Shown here: piece after piece, positions 9,690-18,980 of the stretch
How the letters are laid out: each line of letters starts with the position of its first letter
Position numbering within the stretch: the first letter of the stretch is position 1
NCBI RefSeq assembly: GCF_030503895.2
Contig: NZ_CP129970.2
Coordinates: forward strand, 1,118,001 to 1,182,000
DNA: 64,000 nt
Direction of reading: 5' to 3'
Origin: Marivirga arenosa
GTDB taxonomy: Bacteria; Bacteroidota; Bacteroidia; Cytophagales; Cyclobacteriaceae
The notes under the pieces: generated by a model
What the model saw: only the letters and a program-made list of their open reading frames with translations
Told to the model about the DNA's origin: nothing
Database searches by the model: none
Made by a program: the position numbers and the translations under genes

Positions 9690-10763
9690 ATGAAAAATAT
9701 ATTAAAATATGCATCATTCGTGTTCGCAGGAATGTTGATTTTTTCAACTTCTTGTATAGACGAAAATTATGATGATTCATCAGATGTTGGGATTACAGAC
9801 GATCCACTTCTTTTAACAGTAATAAACGAAGAAAATGCCTCTGGCGAATTGAGTTCATTCATAAGCTTAGCTGATGAAAATGGCTTGGTTGGTGCTCTAA
9901 CGAGCAACAAAACGCAAGAGCAAAGAACTGTTTTTGCACCTACAAACAATGCTTTTGCAATATTGGCTTCCCAATTAGGTTATGATAGCGTGGAGGATTT
10001 ATTAGCTGATGATGCTGTTAACTTAGTAGAAATACTGGAAACGCATATTGCTTTAGCTAATCTAAGCCTAAATCAGATCGAGACTGGATCTTTCAGATCT
10101 ATCGCTACTTTATCTGGTATTAACGTTCCAGTAGCACGTGATGGTGGTTTGGTAATAAATGCTAATCCAGATTTAGAAATATTAAGGTCAAATAGCGAAG
10201 GTAATGGAACTGTTCATGTCATTTCCAGAGTATTACTTCCTATCCGATTCAATATTGATTTTTCGGCTGACTTTGGTGGCGACTTCGATGCATGTAGTGC
10301 AGTATTAGCTGACTGGAGAGTAGAGAATGTAGTATTAGCAGGTGGTTCTGGTTGGGGTTGTACTTCTTTTGGTTTTGATGGCCAAGGTATCCAAGCAAAC
10401 GGATTCTCTGGTGGTCCACAAGAAGTAGATTCTTGGATTATTTCACCAGTACAAGAGTCAAATGATGTGGTACTTAATACATTGAAATTTAAGTATGCAA
10501 GTAGATTTGACGGACCAAGTCCTGAAATATGGGTTATAGCTGAAGATGATTATGCCGCTGACGGTGCATTTGACGCTAGTGCTTGGACTCAATTAGAATT
10601 TAACTTTCCACCACCAGCAAGCGAAAATAACGTATTTTCTGACCAGGCAGTAGGAATTCCTTCTGAATTCCATAATGATGCTTATCGATTTGCTTTCAGA
10701 TATATCTCTGGTGCAGGTGCAACCAGAGTAACGATCGATAATGTTGAAGTAGGGGAAGAATAA
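9690..10763 (+). CDS. Fasciclin-domain lipoprotein with choice-of-anchor-J-like C-terminus
   Basis: A 357-residue lipoprotein: the hydrophobic N-terminus ends in STSC, giving Cys22 as the lipidated residue. Residues about 35-185 form a fasciclin (FAS1) adhesion domain, with TVFAPTNNAFAIL and the closing motif GTVHVISRVLLP. The remainder (about 190-357) resembles the choice-of-anchor J/MAM-like jelly-roll domain (FDACSAVLADW, DSWIISPV, and a C-terminal TIDNVEV). It follows the TonB receptor gene by 28 bases on the same strand and is ended by a strong terminator, so the two make one transcription unit. A role as a surface-exposed binding or adhesion partner is inferred. Confidence 0.85.
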   Translation: MKNILKYASFVFAGMLIFSTSCIDENYDDSSDVGITDDPLLLTVINEENASGELSSFISLADENGLVGALTSNKTQEQRTVFAPTNNAFAILASQLGYDSVEDLLADDAVNLVEILETHIALANLSLNQIETGSFRSIATLSGINVPVARDGGLVINANPDLEILRSNSEGNGTVHVISRVLLPIRFNIDFSADFGGDFDACSAVLADWRVENVVLAGGSGWGCTSFGFDGQGIQANGFSGGPQEVDSWIISPVQESNDVVLNTLKFKYASRFDGPSPEIWVIAEDDYAADGAFDASAWTQLEFNFPPPASENNVFSDQAVGIPSEFHNDAYRFAFRYISGAGATRVTIDNVEVGEE

Positions 10764-10794
10764 CTCATTTTTCAAGAGTTAAATAAAAAACGAA

Positions 10795-10827
10795 AACCCG
10801 AGGTATTGCTACCTCGGGTTTTTTTAT
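10795..10827 (+). terminator. Strong intrinsic terminator
   Basis: A perfect 11-base-pair stem (10795-10805 with 10810-10820, core CCCGAGGTA/TACCTCGGG), a TTGC loop, and an uninterrupted T run at 10819-10825. It closes the TonB receptor/fasciclin transcription unit. Confidence 0.93.
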
Positions 10828-10907
10828 ACTCATTACAATAAATATAAAGAACCCACATTTTTATAGAATTATAAAAATAAAACACACAGACCAGTCAGTT
10901 TTTTAGA

Positions 10908-10934
10908 TTGTTTTAACAGAACCAATTAACTTTG
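10908..10934 (+). promoter_or_regulatory. Candidate promoter of the endonuclease I gene
   Basis: TTG (10908-10910), a 16-base spacer and TAACTTTG (10927-10934), a full match to the -7 consensus TAnnTTTG. The spacer is slightly short. If used, the likely first base is near 10940. That makes the ATG at 10940 unlikely as the start and favours 10991 or 11009. Confidence 0.5.
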
Positions 10935-11008
10935 AACTCTTGATTTTTATACAAATAATAATAATCAGGAAAGTCTCTATTAATTTCAAAATGAAAATTC
11001 TATTCTAT

Positions 11009-12967
11009 ATGAAAAAAATACTACTCCTAACAATTTTATCCATTTTGAGCACAATTGTGATAGCACAGCCTGATGGCTATTATGATGGAACAGAGGGATT
11101 AAGTGGTAATGAGTTAAAAATAAAGCTGCATCAAATACTTCGGGGGCATGAGGTGAAAACTTATAGTGAGTTTAGAGATGTTATCCTCAGAGATCTTGAT
11201 GAAGACCCTAATAACCCAGATAACATTATACTCTTTTACAAGAATGCCTCCATCCCGAAATCCAACTTTGCCTCAAACAATGAACCTGATTTTTGGAACA
11301 GAGAGCATACTTGGCCTTCTTCTCATGGTTTTAGCACTCAAGATACCGCTTACACAGATGTACACAACCTGAGGCCATCAGATGCAACGGTTAACAGCTC
11401 AAAAAGCAATAAGGACTTTAATGATGTAGAAAATATTCCAGAAAATGCAGAAGGCGAAGCTCCTGATACATATACCACTAACGACTTTTGGGATCCTAGA
11501 GATGAAATTAAAGGAGATGTAGCAAGAATTCTTTTCTACATGGCTACTCGATATGAAAGTGAATCTCTTGACCTAGAATTAGTTGATAGAATTAGTTTTT
11601 CGAATGAACCTGCCCTTGGCGTTTTATTCACCTTAATTAAATGGCATGAGCAAGACCCAGTGGATGCTGAAGAAAGAGCACGACATGAAGGCGCATTTGG
11701 ATATCAAGGCAATCGTAATCCCTTCATTGATCATCCGGAATGGGTAAATGCAATCTGGGGAGGATCCACTAGCCCAAATTTAATCTTAAATACACTTAAT
11801 TTTAATGCTGATTTTGGTAATGCTGAACTAGGCTCTTCATTAGAACAGCAATATGAAATTAATGCATATAATTTAACTTCTGATGTTTCTGTGCAAGTGG
11901 AAGCCCCTTTTTACGTTTCTACCGATGGAGAGAATTATACAGATAGCATTGGTTTTTCTTCAAACAACAGTAGCGAGCAAACTTTCACCGTATTCCTTCG
12001 ATTTGAACCTAATCAAGAGGAGCAAGAAGTTAATATAGAAGTAATACATAGCACCGATGGCGATTCGGAAGAGCTTTCAGTTTCAGGAAAAGAAGGAGCT
12101 ATAGAAATAACGACCATTGCTGAAGCAAGACAATTTACGCTAGGTGAAGTAGTAACTGTTCAAGGAGTAGTAATTGATGCAGGTAACAATAGCAGCAACA
12201 ACAGAGTGATTTATGACGGTACTGCAGGACTTGTAGTGAGAAGTTTTGATACGGATAATGAATCTGAAAATCTTCAACAGGGCGATAGTGTATCTGTGAC
12301 TGGTGGTTTAAGTGAGTTTAATAACCTTTTACAAATTTCCGAATCACCAATTACCATCACAATATTAAAACAAGGTGTAAACCTCCCTGAACCAAAAGTT
12401 ATTAGTCTTGCAAATGTAGGTGAAGAATATGAATCGCAGTTGATCACTGTTAGAAATGTTGAATTTGTAGAGACTGGAATCTTTCTTGGAGGCGGTGCTA
12501 GCGGTAATTTTACAATTACAGACGGTGTCAATGAATTGATTTTTAGAATTGGTTCTGGTAATCACCCAATAGTTGGAGAAGATATTCCTACTGGATTGTA
12601 TGATGTAACAGGCTTTGTAGGTCAGTTTGGTAATGACTATCAAATCTCACCAAGAACCATCGATGATTTACAGCCAGTCGAAGATTCTACAGGCCAAACA
12701 TTAGCTAATATTGATTTTAAAACAATAGATGGATTGATATATCCAAATCCCGCTAAAGATCAAATCTTTATTAAAACAGAAAAATTACAATTTGCAAGCA
12801 CTATTAGCGCAACGATATACTCATCGAATGGTAGCAAACTGCAAGAATTAAATAATATTAATGCAAGTAGAAATACTATTTCTATCGACCATCTCAAAGG
12901 GGGTATGTACTTCATTATCTTATCTATAGATGATCAATACTTTATTCAAAAACTTATAAAAGAATAA
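11009..12967 (+). CDS. Secreted endonuclease I-family nuclease with T9SS tail
   Basis: The start is placed at 11009, which gives MKKILLLT and a normal signal peptide ending IAQ; ATGs at 10991 and 10940 are also in frame. The nuclease domain occupies the first third: REHTWPSSHG and DVHNLRPSD carry the beta-beta-alpha-metal catalytic His and ligands of the EndA/NucM endonuclease I family. A beta-rich middle follows, and then an OB-fold-like domain (about 355-540; VQGVVIDAG, TGLYDVTGFVG). The last 80 residues are a type IX secretion sorting domain (IYPNPAKDQI through GMYFI and QKLIKE). It should degrade extracellular DNA or RNA for phosphate and nucleotides. Confidence 0.9.
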   Translation: MKKILLLTILSILSTIVIAQPDGYYDGTEGLSGNELKIKLHQILRGHEVKTYSEFRDVILRDLDEDPNNPDNIILFYKNASIPKSNFASNNEPDFWNREHTWPSSHGFSTQDTAYTDVHNLRPSDATVNSSKSNKDFNDVENIPENAEGEAPDTYTTNDFWDPRDEIKGDVARILFYMATRYESESLDLELVDRISFSNEPALGVLFTLIKWHEQDPVDAEERARHEGAFGYQGNRNPFIDHPEWVNAIWGGSTSPNLILNTLNFNADFGNAELGSSLEQQYEINAYNLTSDVSVQVEAPFYVSTDGENYTDSIGFSSNNSSEQTFTVFLRFEPNQEEQEVNIEVIHSTDGDSEELSVSGKEGAIEITTIAEARQFTLGEVVTVQGVVIDAGNNSSNNRVIYDGTAGLVVRSFDTDNESENLQQGDSVSVTGGLSEFNNLLQISESPITITILKQGVNLPEPKVISLANVGEEYESQLITVRNVEFVETGIFLGGGASGNFTITDGVNELIFRIGSGNHPIVGEDIPTGLYDVTGFVGQFGNDYQISPRTIDDLQPVEDSTGQTLANIDFKTIDGLIYPNPAKDQIFIKTEKLQFASTISATIYSSNGSKLQELNNINASRNTISIDHLKGGMYFIILSIDDQYFIQKLIKE

Positions 12968-12989
12968 AGCCTTATTATTCTTAGCATTA

Positions 12990-13019
12990 GGAATCTCTAT
13001 CTCCATAGTTAGAGATTCC
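12990..13019 (+). terminator. Stem-loop after the endonuclease gene
   Basis: GGAATCTCTA (12990-12999) pairs perfectly with TAGAGATTCC (13010-13019) around a 10-base loop, 22 bases after the stop. There is no T run behind it, so it is either a weak terminator or an mRNA-stabilising 3' hairpin. Confidence 0.5.
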
Positions 13020-13108
13020 TACCTTCCAATCATCACTATTTCCTGCCGTTAAAGTGAAAGCTTTCAAAATAGGCAACTTTTCATCTTTAGCATAGTTCTA
13101 TCTGTTTG

Positions 13109-13116
13109 TATGTTTG
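13109..13116 (+). promoter_or_regulatory. Candidate -7 box for the RND operon
   Basis: TATGTTTG matches TAnnTTTG, 34 bases before the adaptor ATG at 13151. No clear -33 TTG is seen at the right distance. Confidence 0.4.
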
Positions 13117-13150
13117 CACATTAATTAGCTTACTTTTTTAATTATTCACT

Positions 13151-14224
13151 ATGAACAAAATTGCAATACGAATTATTGCCTTTATCGCAATAGTTGCCGT
13201 TATCATATTCTTAGTATTTCCAGATATTTTTTCCTCTGAAGAAAAGCAACAAGTTTCATCAGAGCCTGTTGTTGCTAGCACTAAAATAACGATAGATGCT
13301 AAAGTGGTTCAGTATGAAACTTTCAAAAATGACATTGTCTTAACAGGATCATTATTAGCCAATGAATCTGTGCAACTAGCAAGTGAAATATCTGGTAAAA
13401 TAGACCATATATATTTCAAAGAAGGTCAATATGTAAAAAAAGGTAAGTTACTCGTTCAAACGAATGTAGCTGACCTTGAAGCTGATCTTCAAAGATTAAA
13501 ATATACAGCACGCCTAAATGCAGAAACTGAGAAAAGGCAAAAGCAATTGCTGGAAAAGGAAGCGATTAGTAAGGAAGAATATGACATCGCCTTTACTAAT
13601 TTAAAAACTACTGAAGCAGAAATAGAAGCATTGCAGGCTCAAATTGATAAATCTAGAATTAGAGCTCCTTTTTCCGGATATATCGGTTTGCGTTATGTTA
13701 GTGAGGGAAGCTATATTACACCTAGCTCACAAATCGCTTCATTATATAATGTAAACCCTATTAAAATTGAGTTCTCTGTTCCTAGTAGATACAGCGGATT
13801 GGTAAAAGAAGGAAGTAAAATTACTTTTAATTCAGAGGCCGAGAATAAAGATAGAGAAGCCACAGTTTATGCCATTGAGCCACAAATTGATCCTGTAACA
13901 AGAACCTTAACTGTTAGGGCTGAAACTGAAAATCCTGATAACACTTTAATACCAGGTCAATTTATTAGAATTAACCTAAGTCTTGAAAATAGAGAAAATT
14001 CTATTTTAATTCCAACGACTTCAATTATGCCAAAAGCAGATGGACATACCGCATATGTTATTGAAAATGGAATGGCTCATTTAAAAGAAGTAGAATTAGG
14101 TTCGAGAACTGCAAATAGGGTTGAAATACTAAGAGGTATTGAAAATGGGGATACAGTAGCAATTGCGGGTGTTCCTCAATTAAAAGATAGAGCAAAAGTA
14201 GAAATTAAAAAGCTAGAAAACTAA
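13151..14224 (+). CDS. RND efflux periplasmic adaptor (HlyD/MFP family)
   Basis: A 357-residue membrane-fusion protein with an N-terminal membrane anchor (about 4-24). The family order is readable: a lipoyl half near 75-100 (EISGKIDHIYFKEG), a short alpha-hairpin (about 105-155), the second lipoyl half (IRAPFSGYIGLRYVSEG), a beta-barrel domain (IEFSVPSRYSGLV), and a membrane-proximal domain with the typical IPTTSIMP. It bridges the inner-membrane pump and outer-membrane channel encoded immediately downstream, with 1 base to the pump gene. No regulator gene lies next to the operon. Confidence 0.93.
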   Translation: MNKIAIRIIAFIAIVAVIIFLVFPDIFSSEEKQQVSSEPVVASTKITIDAKVVQYETFKNDIVLTGSLLANESVQLASEISGKIDHIYFKEGQYVKKGKLLVQTNVADLEADLQRLKYTARLNAETEKRQKQLLEKEAISKEEYDIAFTNLKTTEAEIEALQAQIDKSRIRAPFSGYIGLRYVSEGSYITPSSQIASLYNVNPIKIEFSVPSRYSGLVKEGSKITFNSEAENKDREATVYAIEPQIDPVTRTLTVRAETENPDNTLIPGQFIRINLSLENRENSILIPTTSIMPKADGHTAYVIENGMAHLKEVELGSRTANRVEILRGIENGDTVAIAGVPQLKDRAKVEIKKLEN

Positions 14225-14225
14225 G

Positions 14226-17200
14226 ATGGCTTCCTTATCAAAAATAAGTATACAAAGGCCTGTTTTAGCCATAGTGCTATCTCTGGTAATATTAATTTTT
14301 GGCCTTATTGGATTTAATTTTTTAGGGGTTAGAGAATACCCTTCAGTTGATCCGCCAATCATTACAGTTACCACTGACTACGCTGGAGCTAATGCAGATG
14401 TAATAGAATCACAAATCACGGAACCGCTTGAAGAAGCGGTAAACGGTATCGCAGGGATTAGAACTATTACTTCTACAAGTGCTGAAGGTAGAAGTAGGAT
14501 TACCATTGAATTCAATTTAAGTGAAAATCTAGAAGCTGCCGCCAATGATGTGAGAGATAAGGTTTCAGGAGCAAGAAGAAGATTGCCGGAAGATGCTGAA
14601 CCTCCAACCGTAAACAAAGCAGATGCTGATTCAGAACCTATTGTATTCTTAAACATTAACAGTGAGGAAAGAAGTCTTTTAGAATTATCCGCTATTGCAG
14701 AAAATACTTTTAAAGAAAGGCTTCAAACAATATCAGGTGTTAGTGAAGTAAGAATATGGGGAGAAAAAAGGTATGCGATGCGATTATGGATGGACCCCAT
14801 AAAACTTGCTGCTTATCAATTAACCCCATTAGACGTTTTAAGCGCAGTTGAAAATCAAAATGTTGAATTACCTTCAGGAAGTATTGAAGGTGATATGATA
14901 GAGTTGGTAGTGAAAACACAAGGCCAGCTTAAAAGCGAAGAAGATTTCAATAACCTAATTATTGCAGAACAAAATAATTCGTTTGTCCGCTTTTCTGACA
15001 TCGGATATGCAGAATTAGGCCCACTAAATATGCGAACTGTTTTGAAAAGAGATGGAATACCAATGGTGGGTGTAGTTTTAATTCCTCAGCCTGGTTCCAA
15101 CAGTATCGATATTGTGGATGAGTTTTACAAAAGGGTTGATAATATCAAGAAAGACCTTCCCGAAGATATTAATTTGGGAATTGGATTTGATCAAACAGAA
15201 TATATTCGAGAGTCAATAAATGAAGTACAGCAAACCATTTTAATCGCATTTATTCTCGTAATCTTAATCATTTTTGCCTTTTTAAGGGATTGGAGAACTA
15301 CAGTTATTCCAATTGCGACAATCCCAGTAGCCTTAATAGGAACCTTCTTTTTCATGTATCTAGCGGGATTTTCTATCAATGTTTTGACTTTATTAGGGAT
15401 AGTACTAGCCATCGGTTTAGTAGTGGATGATGCCATAGTGGTATTAGAAAATATTTATACTAAGGTGGAAGATGGAATGCAACCAATGGAAGCTGCCAAA
15501 AAAGGTTCTGTAGAAATTTTCTTTGCCGTTATCGCGACAACCGTTGCCTTAGTAGCAGTGTTCATGCCGGTTATCTTTCTTGAAGGTATTACGGGTAGAC
15601 TATTTAGAGAATTCGGTGTAGTTGTAGCAACAGCAGTAATGATTTCTTCATTTGTAGCCTTATCATTAACCCCAATGATGAGTAGCCGAATATTGAAGAA
15701 GCGAGAAAGACATAATTGGTTTTACAGAAAAACAGAACCATTCTTCGTTTGGCTAAACAAAGGGTATGGAAGAAGTTTAGACGCTTTCATGAAAGTGAGA
15801 TGGATGGGAATAATTCTATTTTTAGGAGCAGGTGCCTTAATTTATGGTTTATTTAAAACACTTCCTTCTGAATTAGCGCCATTGGAAGACCGTGGAATGA
15901 TTTCAGTAAATGCTGCAGGTCCTGAAGGTGCCACATTCGATTATATGGATGAATACATTAATAATTTGGTAGAGGTTACCATGGATACTTTACCAACTGA
16001 TGGCTTGATCTCTGTAACATCACCTGGGTTTGGTACTCAGGGTACTAACTCTGGATTTATGAGGATAATGTTGGTAGATGCTGAAGACCGAGAGAAAAGT
16101 CAACAGCAATTATATGATGAATACACACCTATTCTTAGTCAATTCCCTGCAGCTAAAGCCTTTGCTTTCCAGCAACAAACCATCGGTGGTAGAAGAGGGG
16201 GATTACCGATTCAGTATGTAATTCAAGCCACTTCACTAGACAAACTACAAGCAGCCTTACCTAAATTCATAGAAAAGGCGCAGCAGGATCCAACTTTTAC
16301 AGTGGTAGATCAGGATTTAAAATTTACTAAGCCTCAGATTGATATACAGATTGATAGAGAAAAAGCTAAATCATTGGGAATTTCAGTAATAGATATAGCT
16401 CGAACACTGCAATTAGGCCTTAGTGGACAGAGGTTTGATTACTTCATTATGGATGGAAAGCAATACCAGGTGATAGGTCAGGTTCAAAGAAACGACAGAA
16501 ATGCACCAGTAGATTTACGATCTTTGTATGTGAGAGCACAAAATGGTCAAATGTTACAACTTGACAACTTGGTAACATTAGGTGAAAGCTCAACACCACC
16601 ATCCTTATACCGATATAATAGATATATCTCGGCTACATTATCTGCAGGTTTAGCTCCAGGCAAAACAATTGGAGATGGTGTTGAAGCTATGGATGCAATT
16701 GCAAAAGAAGTATTAGACGAGACTTATAGCACTTCTTTATCCGGTGCGTCCTTAGACTATTTTGAAAGTTCATCGAGTTTACTATTTGCATTCGGATTTG
16801 CAATTGTATTAATTTATTTAGTATTGGCTGCCCAATTTGAAAGTTTTAGAGATCCTGTAATCATATTATTTACGGTTCCATTAGCCGTAGGAGGTTCATT
16901 TTTATCACTTTGGTTATTTGGAGAAACTCTAAACATCTTTAGCCAAATTGGAATCATCATGCTCATAGGTTTAGTTTCTAAAAATGCTATTCTGATTGTG
17001 GAATTTGCAAATCAGAAAAAAGCTCAAGGATTAAATGTAACTGAATCAATTGTTGAGGCAGCTAAATCACGATTTAGACCGATACTAATGACAGCTTTAT
17101 CTACCATCCTGGGAATTTTACCAATTGCTCTGGCACTTGGTGCGGGTTCTGAAAGTAGAGTGTCAATGGGAATTGCCATTATTGGAGGTTTAATTTTCGC

Positions 17201-17285
17201 AACTGGATTAACATTATATGTTATCCCTGCTATTTATTCTTATTTAGCTAGTAAACGTGCACGTGTTTCTCGTGTAGAATCTTAA
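14226..17285 (+). CDS. RND multidrug efflux pump (AcrB/HAE1 type)
   Basis: A 1019-residue, full-length inner-membrane proton-driven transporter. It has the usual two-fold repeat of one membrane helix, a large periplasmic domain and a six-helix bundle. Landmarks are the N-terminal SKISIQRPVLA, FLGVREYPSVDPP, GIVLAIGLVVDDAIVVLENI with the paired Asp residues of the proton relay, FMPVIFLEGITG, and in the second half LIGLVSKNAILIVEFAN. It is the middle gene of the adaptor-pump-channel operon. The substrates cannot be told from sequence, but the HAE1 subfamily usually exports hydrophobic drugs and bile-like compounds. Confidence 0.95.
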   Translation: MASLSKISIQRPVLAIVLSLVILIFGLIGFNFLGVREYPSVDPPIITVTTDYAGANADVIESQITEPLEEAVNGIAGIRTITSTSAEGRSRITIEFNLSENLEAAANDVRDKVSGARRRLPEDAEPPTVNKADADSEPIVFLNINSEERSLLELSAIAENTFKERLQTISGVSEVRIWGEKRYAMRLWMDPIKLAAYQLTPLDVLSAVENQNVELPSGSIEGDMIELVVKTQGQLKSEEDFNNLIIAEQNNSFVRFSDIGYAELGPLNMRTVLKRDGIPMVGVVLIPQPGSNSIDIVDEFYKRVDNIKKDLPEDINLGIGFDQTEYIRESINEVQQTILIAFILVILIIFAFLRDWRTTVIPIATIPVALIGTFFFMYLAGFSINVLTLLGIVLAIGLVVDDAIVVLENIYTKVEDGMQPMEAAKKGSVEIFFAVIATTVALVAVFMPVIFLEGITGRLFREFGVVVATAVMISSFVALSLTPMMSSRILKKRERHNWFYRKTEPFFVWLNKGYGRSLDAFMKVRWMGIILFLGAGALIYGLFKTLPSELAPLEDRGMISVNAAGPEGATFDYMDEYINNLVEVTMDTLPTDGLISVTSPGFGTQGTNSGFMRIMLVDAEDREKSQQQLYDEYTPILSQFPAAKAFAFQQQTIGGRRGGLPIQYVIQATSLDKLQAALPKFIEKAQQDPTFTVVDQDLKFTKPQIDIQIDREKAKSLGISVIDIARTLQLGLSGQRFDYFIMDGKQYQVIGQVQRNDRNAPVDLRSLYVRAQNGQMLQLDNLVTLGESSTPPSLYRYNRYISATLSAGLAPGKTIGDGVEAMDAIAKEVLDETYSTSLSGASLDYFESSSSLLFAFGFAIVLIYLVLAAQFESFRDPVIILFTVPLAVGGSFLSLWLFGETLNIFSQIGIIMLIGLVSKNAILIVEFANQKKAQGLNVTESIVEAAKSRFRPILMTALSTILGILPIALALGAGSESRVSMGIAIIGGLIFATGLTLYVIPAIYSYLASKRARVSRVES

Positions 17286-17291
17286 TTTTTT

Positions 17292-18605
17292 ATGATAAAA
17301 TATATCACATTCATTTTTATAGGATTATTTAGCTTCAATGCAGTAGCACAGGAAGTTAGCTTAGAAGAAGCTGTAAGTATTGGAATGGAGAATAATTTTT
17401 CCATCAGGACGGCCAAAAATATAGAAAAAGAAGCTGTTTTAAATTCAAATTACGCTTATTCTGCTTTTCTACCAGTTATAGACATTGCTAGTGGACAATC
17501 TTTTGATATTGAAGATGTAAACCAGCAATTTATCGAAGGGCCACCAAGAGAAATTAATGGAGCAAAATCTAATCGATTTAACGTTAGAGGTGATTTGACT
17601 TGGACCCTTTTTGATGGTACTAAAATGTTTTTGGATTACAAAGCATTGCAAGTTGAAAGGAACAAAACTCGATTTGAAACTCAGGCAGTTTTAGAAAATA
17701 CCTTAGGAAGCATCATACAATCCTATTTTCAATTAGTATTTGAACAATATCAATTCAGTGTATTAGAATCGGCTGTTGAACTATCACAAGAAAGACTTGA
17801 AATTGCAGAAGCTAATTATGAAGTTGGTCGGTTCTCAAAGACTGAATTATTGGCCGCTCAAGTAGATTTAAATACCGATAAAAGTAATTTAATGAATCAG
17901 GAAGAACTCGTACAGCAGGCACGAGTATCCTTAAACTTACTTTTAGGACAAGATCCTAATCATGAGTTTATCGCAACGGATAGCATGTCTATTGATACTA
18001 GTTTAGAATTAAACCAATTGATAGAAGACCTTAACACTAGAAATAAGGAACTATTAGCTTTAATGCAGCAAGAAGATATTCTTAAAATTCAGAATAAAAC
18101 AGTTAATACAGAATTACTTCCTCAAGTAGATTTCAACCTAGGCTATGGTTATTCTAACTTAAATGCCCAGGCAGGGTTTTTACTTCAAAACCAAGCATTA
18201 GGATTAAGCTATGGATTGAGTTTATCATGGAGGATATTCGATCGTTTAGATAGACGGAGACGAAACCAAACTACTCAGATAGCAGTAGAAAATAATACAA
18301 TTGCAATGCAAGAGTTAGAAAACCAACTACAAGGTGACTTATCATCAGCCTACGTGCGGTACAAAAATAAAATTGATTTAATAAAGCTTGAGAATGAAAA
18401 TTTAGATGTGGCTCAAGAAAATGCAGATATCGCATTAGAAAGATACAAAGTAGGAAGATCTAATTCTATTGAATTAAGAGAATTTCAATTAAACTCTATT
18501 GAGGCAGAAAGCAGATTATTAAATGCTATTTACCTTGCTAAACAATCAGAAATCAACCTATTAGCCATTAGCGGTAATTTGTTAACTAAAGACTCCATAA
18601 ATTAA
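17292..18605 (+). CDS. TolC-family outer-membrane efflux channel
   Basis: A 437-residue outer-membrane factor with a signal peptide (about 1-19, VAQ cleavage). The two internally similar halves of the TolC fold are visible: long coiled-coil helices with repeated patterns such as SLEEAVSIGMENN at the start, AEANYEVGRFSKTELL in the first half and ALERYKVGRSNSIELRE in the second. It begins 6 bases after the RND pump stop and completes the tripartite efflux system. Confidence 0.93.
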   Translation: MIKYITFIFIGLFSFNAVAQEVSLEEAVSIGMENNFSIRTAKNIEKEAVLNSNYAYSAFLPVIDIASGQSFDIEDVNQQFIEGPPREINGAKSNRFNVRGDLTWTLFDGTKMFLDYKALQVERNKTRFETQAVLENTLGSIIQSYFQLVFEQYQFSVLESAVELSQERLEIAEANYEVGRFSKTELLAAQVDLNTDKSNLMNQEELVQQARVSLNLLLGQDPNHEFIATDSMSIDTSLELNQLIEDLNTRNKELLALMQQEDILKIQNKTVNTELLPQVDFNLGYGYSNLNAQAGFLLQNQALGLSYGLSLSWRIFDRLDRRRRNQTTQIAVENNTIAMQELENQLQGDLSSAYVRYKNKIDLIKLENENLDVAQENADIALERYKVGRSNSIELREFQLNSIEAESRLLNAIYLAKQSEINLLAISGNLLTKDSIN

Positions 18606-18607
18606 AT

Positions 18608-18615
18608 TACATTTG
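18608..18615 (+). promoter_or_regulatory. Candidate -7 box before the small membrane protein
   Basis: TACATTTG matches TAnnTTTG, right after the tolC-like stop and 18 bases before the ATG at 18634. It could give the next gene its own transcript. No -33 element sits at the preferred distance. Confidence 0.33.
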
Positions 18616-18633
18616 TGCTAAAACTAGCTCTAA

Positions 18634-18924
18634 ATGTTTGAGAAACTTAAAAACAGATGGGATCTTAAATCTGGTTGGCAAGTATTCGTTGTTCTAATTG
18701 TGTTTGCTTGTACTGGTTTTACTGTTCTCTTTTTAAAGGAACCAGTTTTATCACTAATAGCCGCAAAAGAAGAACGAAACTGGATATTTACAACGGTTTA
18801 TTATATACTTATCCTACCTGTTTATTTTATCATCTTATTATTTTATGGGTTCCTTCTGGGGCAAAGTAAATTCTTTATTGGCTTCGTAAAAAAAACTTTA
18901 AGTAGATTTAAAAGGAAAAAATAG
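18634..18924 (+). CDS. Small two-helix membrane protein, DUF6787-like
   Basis: A 96-residue protein with a short basic N-terminus (LKNRWDLKSGWQ), two membrane segments (about 17-35 and 50-72), then GQSKFFIGFVKK and a very basic tail (RFKRKK). The layout resembles the Bacteroidota family DUF6787, but I could not check this. It may be read with the efflux operon (28 bases after it) or from its own promoter. Function unknown. Confidence 0.75.
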   Translation: MFEKLKNRWDLKSGWQVFVVLIVFACTGFTVLFLKEPVLSLIAAKEERNWIFTTVYYILILPVYFIILLFYGFLLGQSKFFIGFVKKTLSRFKRKK

Positions 18925-18936
18925 TACTAGACATAA

Positions 18937-18961
18937 AAAAAGCCGGTTTAACCGGCTTTTT
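18937..18961. terminator. Bidirectional intrinsic terminator
   Basis: AAAAAGCCGG (18937-18946) pairs with CCGGCTTTTT (18952-18961) around a 5-base loop; A and T runs on the two sides make it work on both strands. It separates the convergent small membrane protein gene and the OmpA/PD40 gene. Confidence 0.92.
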
Positions 18962-18980
18962 CAATTTATATGAATTAATT

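Noticed and set aside
12274-12643. Two overlapping open frames on the minus strand inside the endonuclease gene
   Set aside because: They are shadows of a secure gene and have no protein-like motifs.
14378-14656. Antisense frame inside the RND pump gene
   Set aside because: Shadow of a certain gene; composition rich in Ala/Ser/Leu as expected from a mirrored frame.
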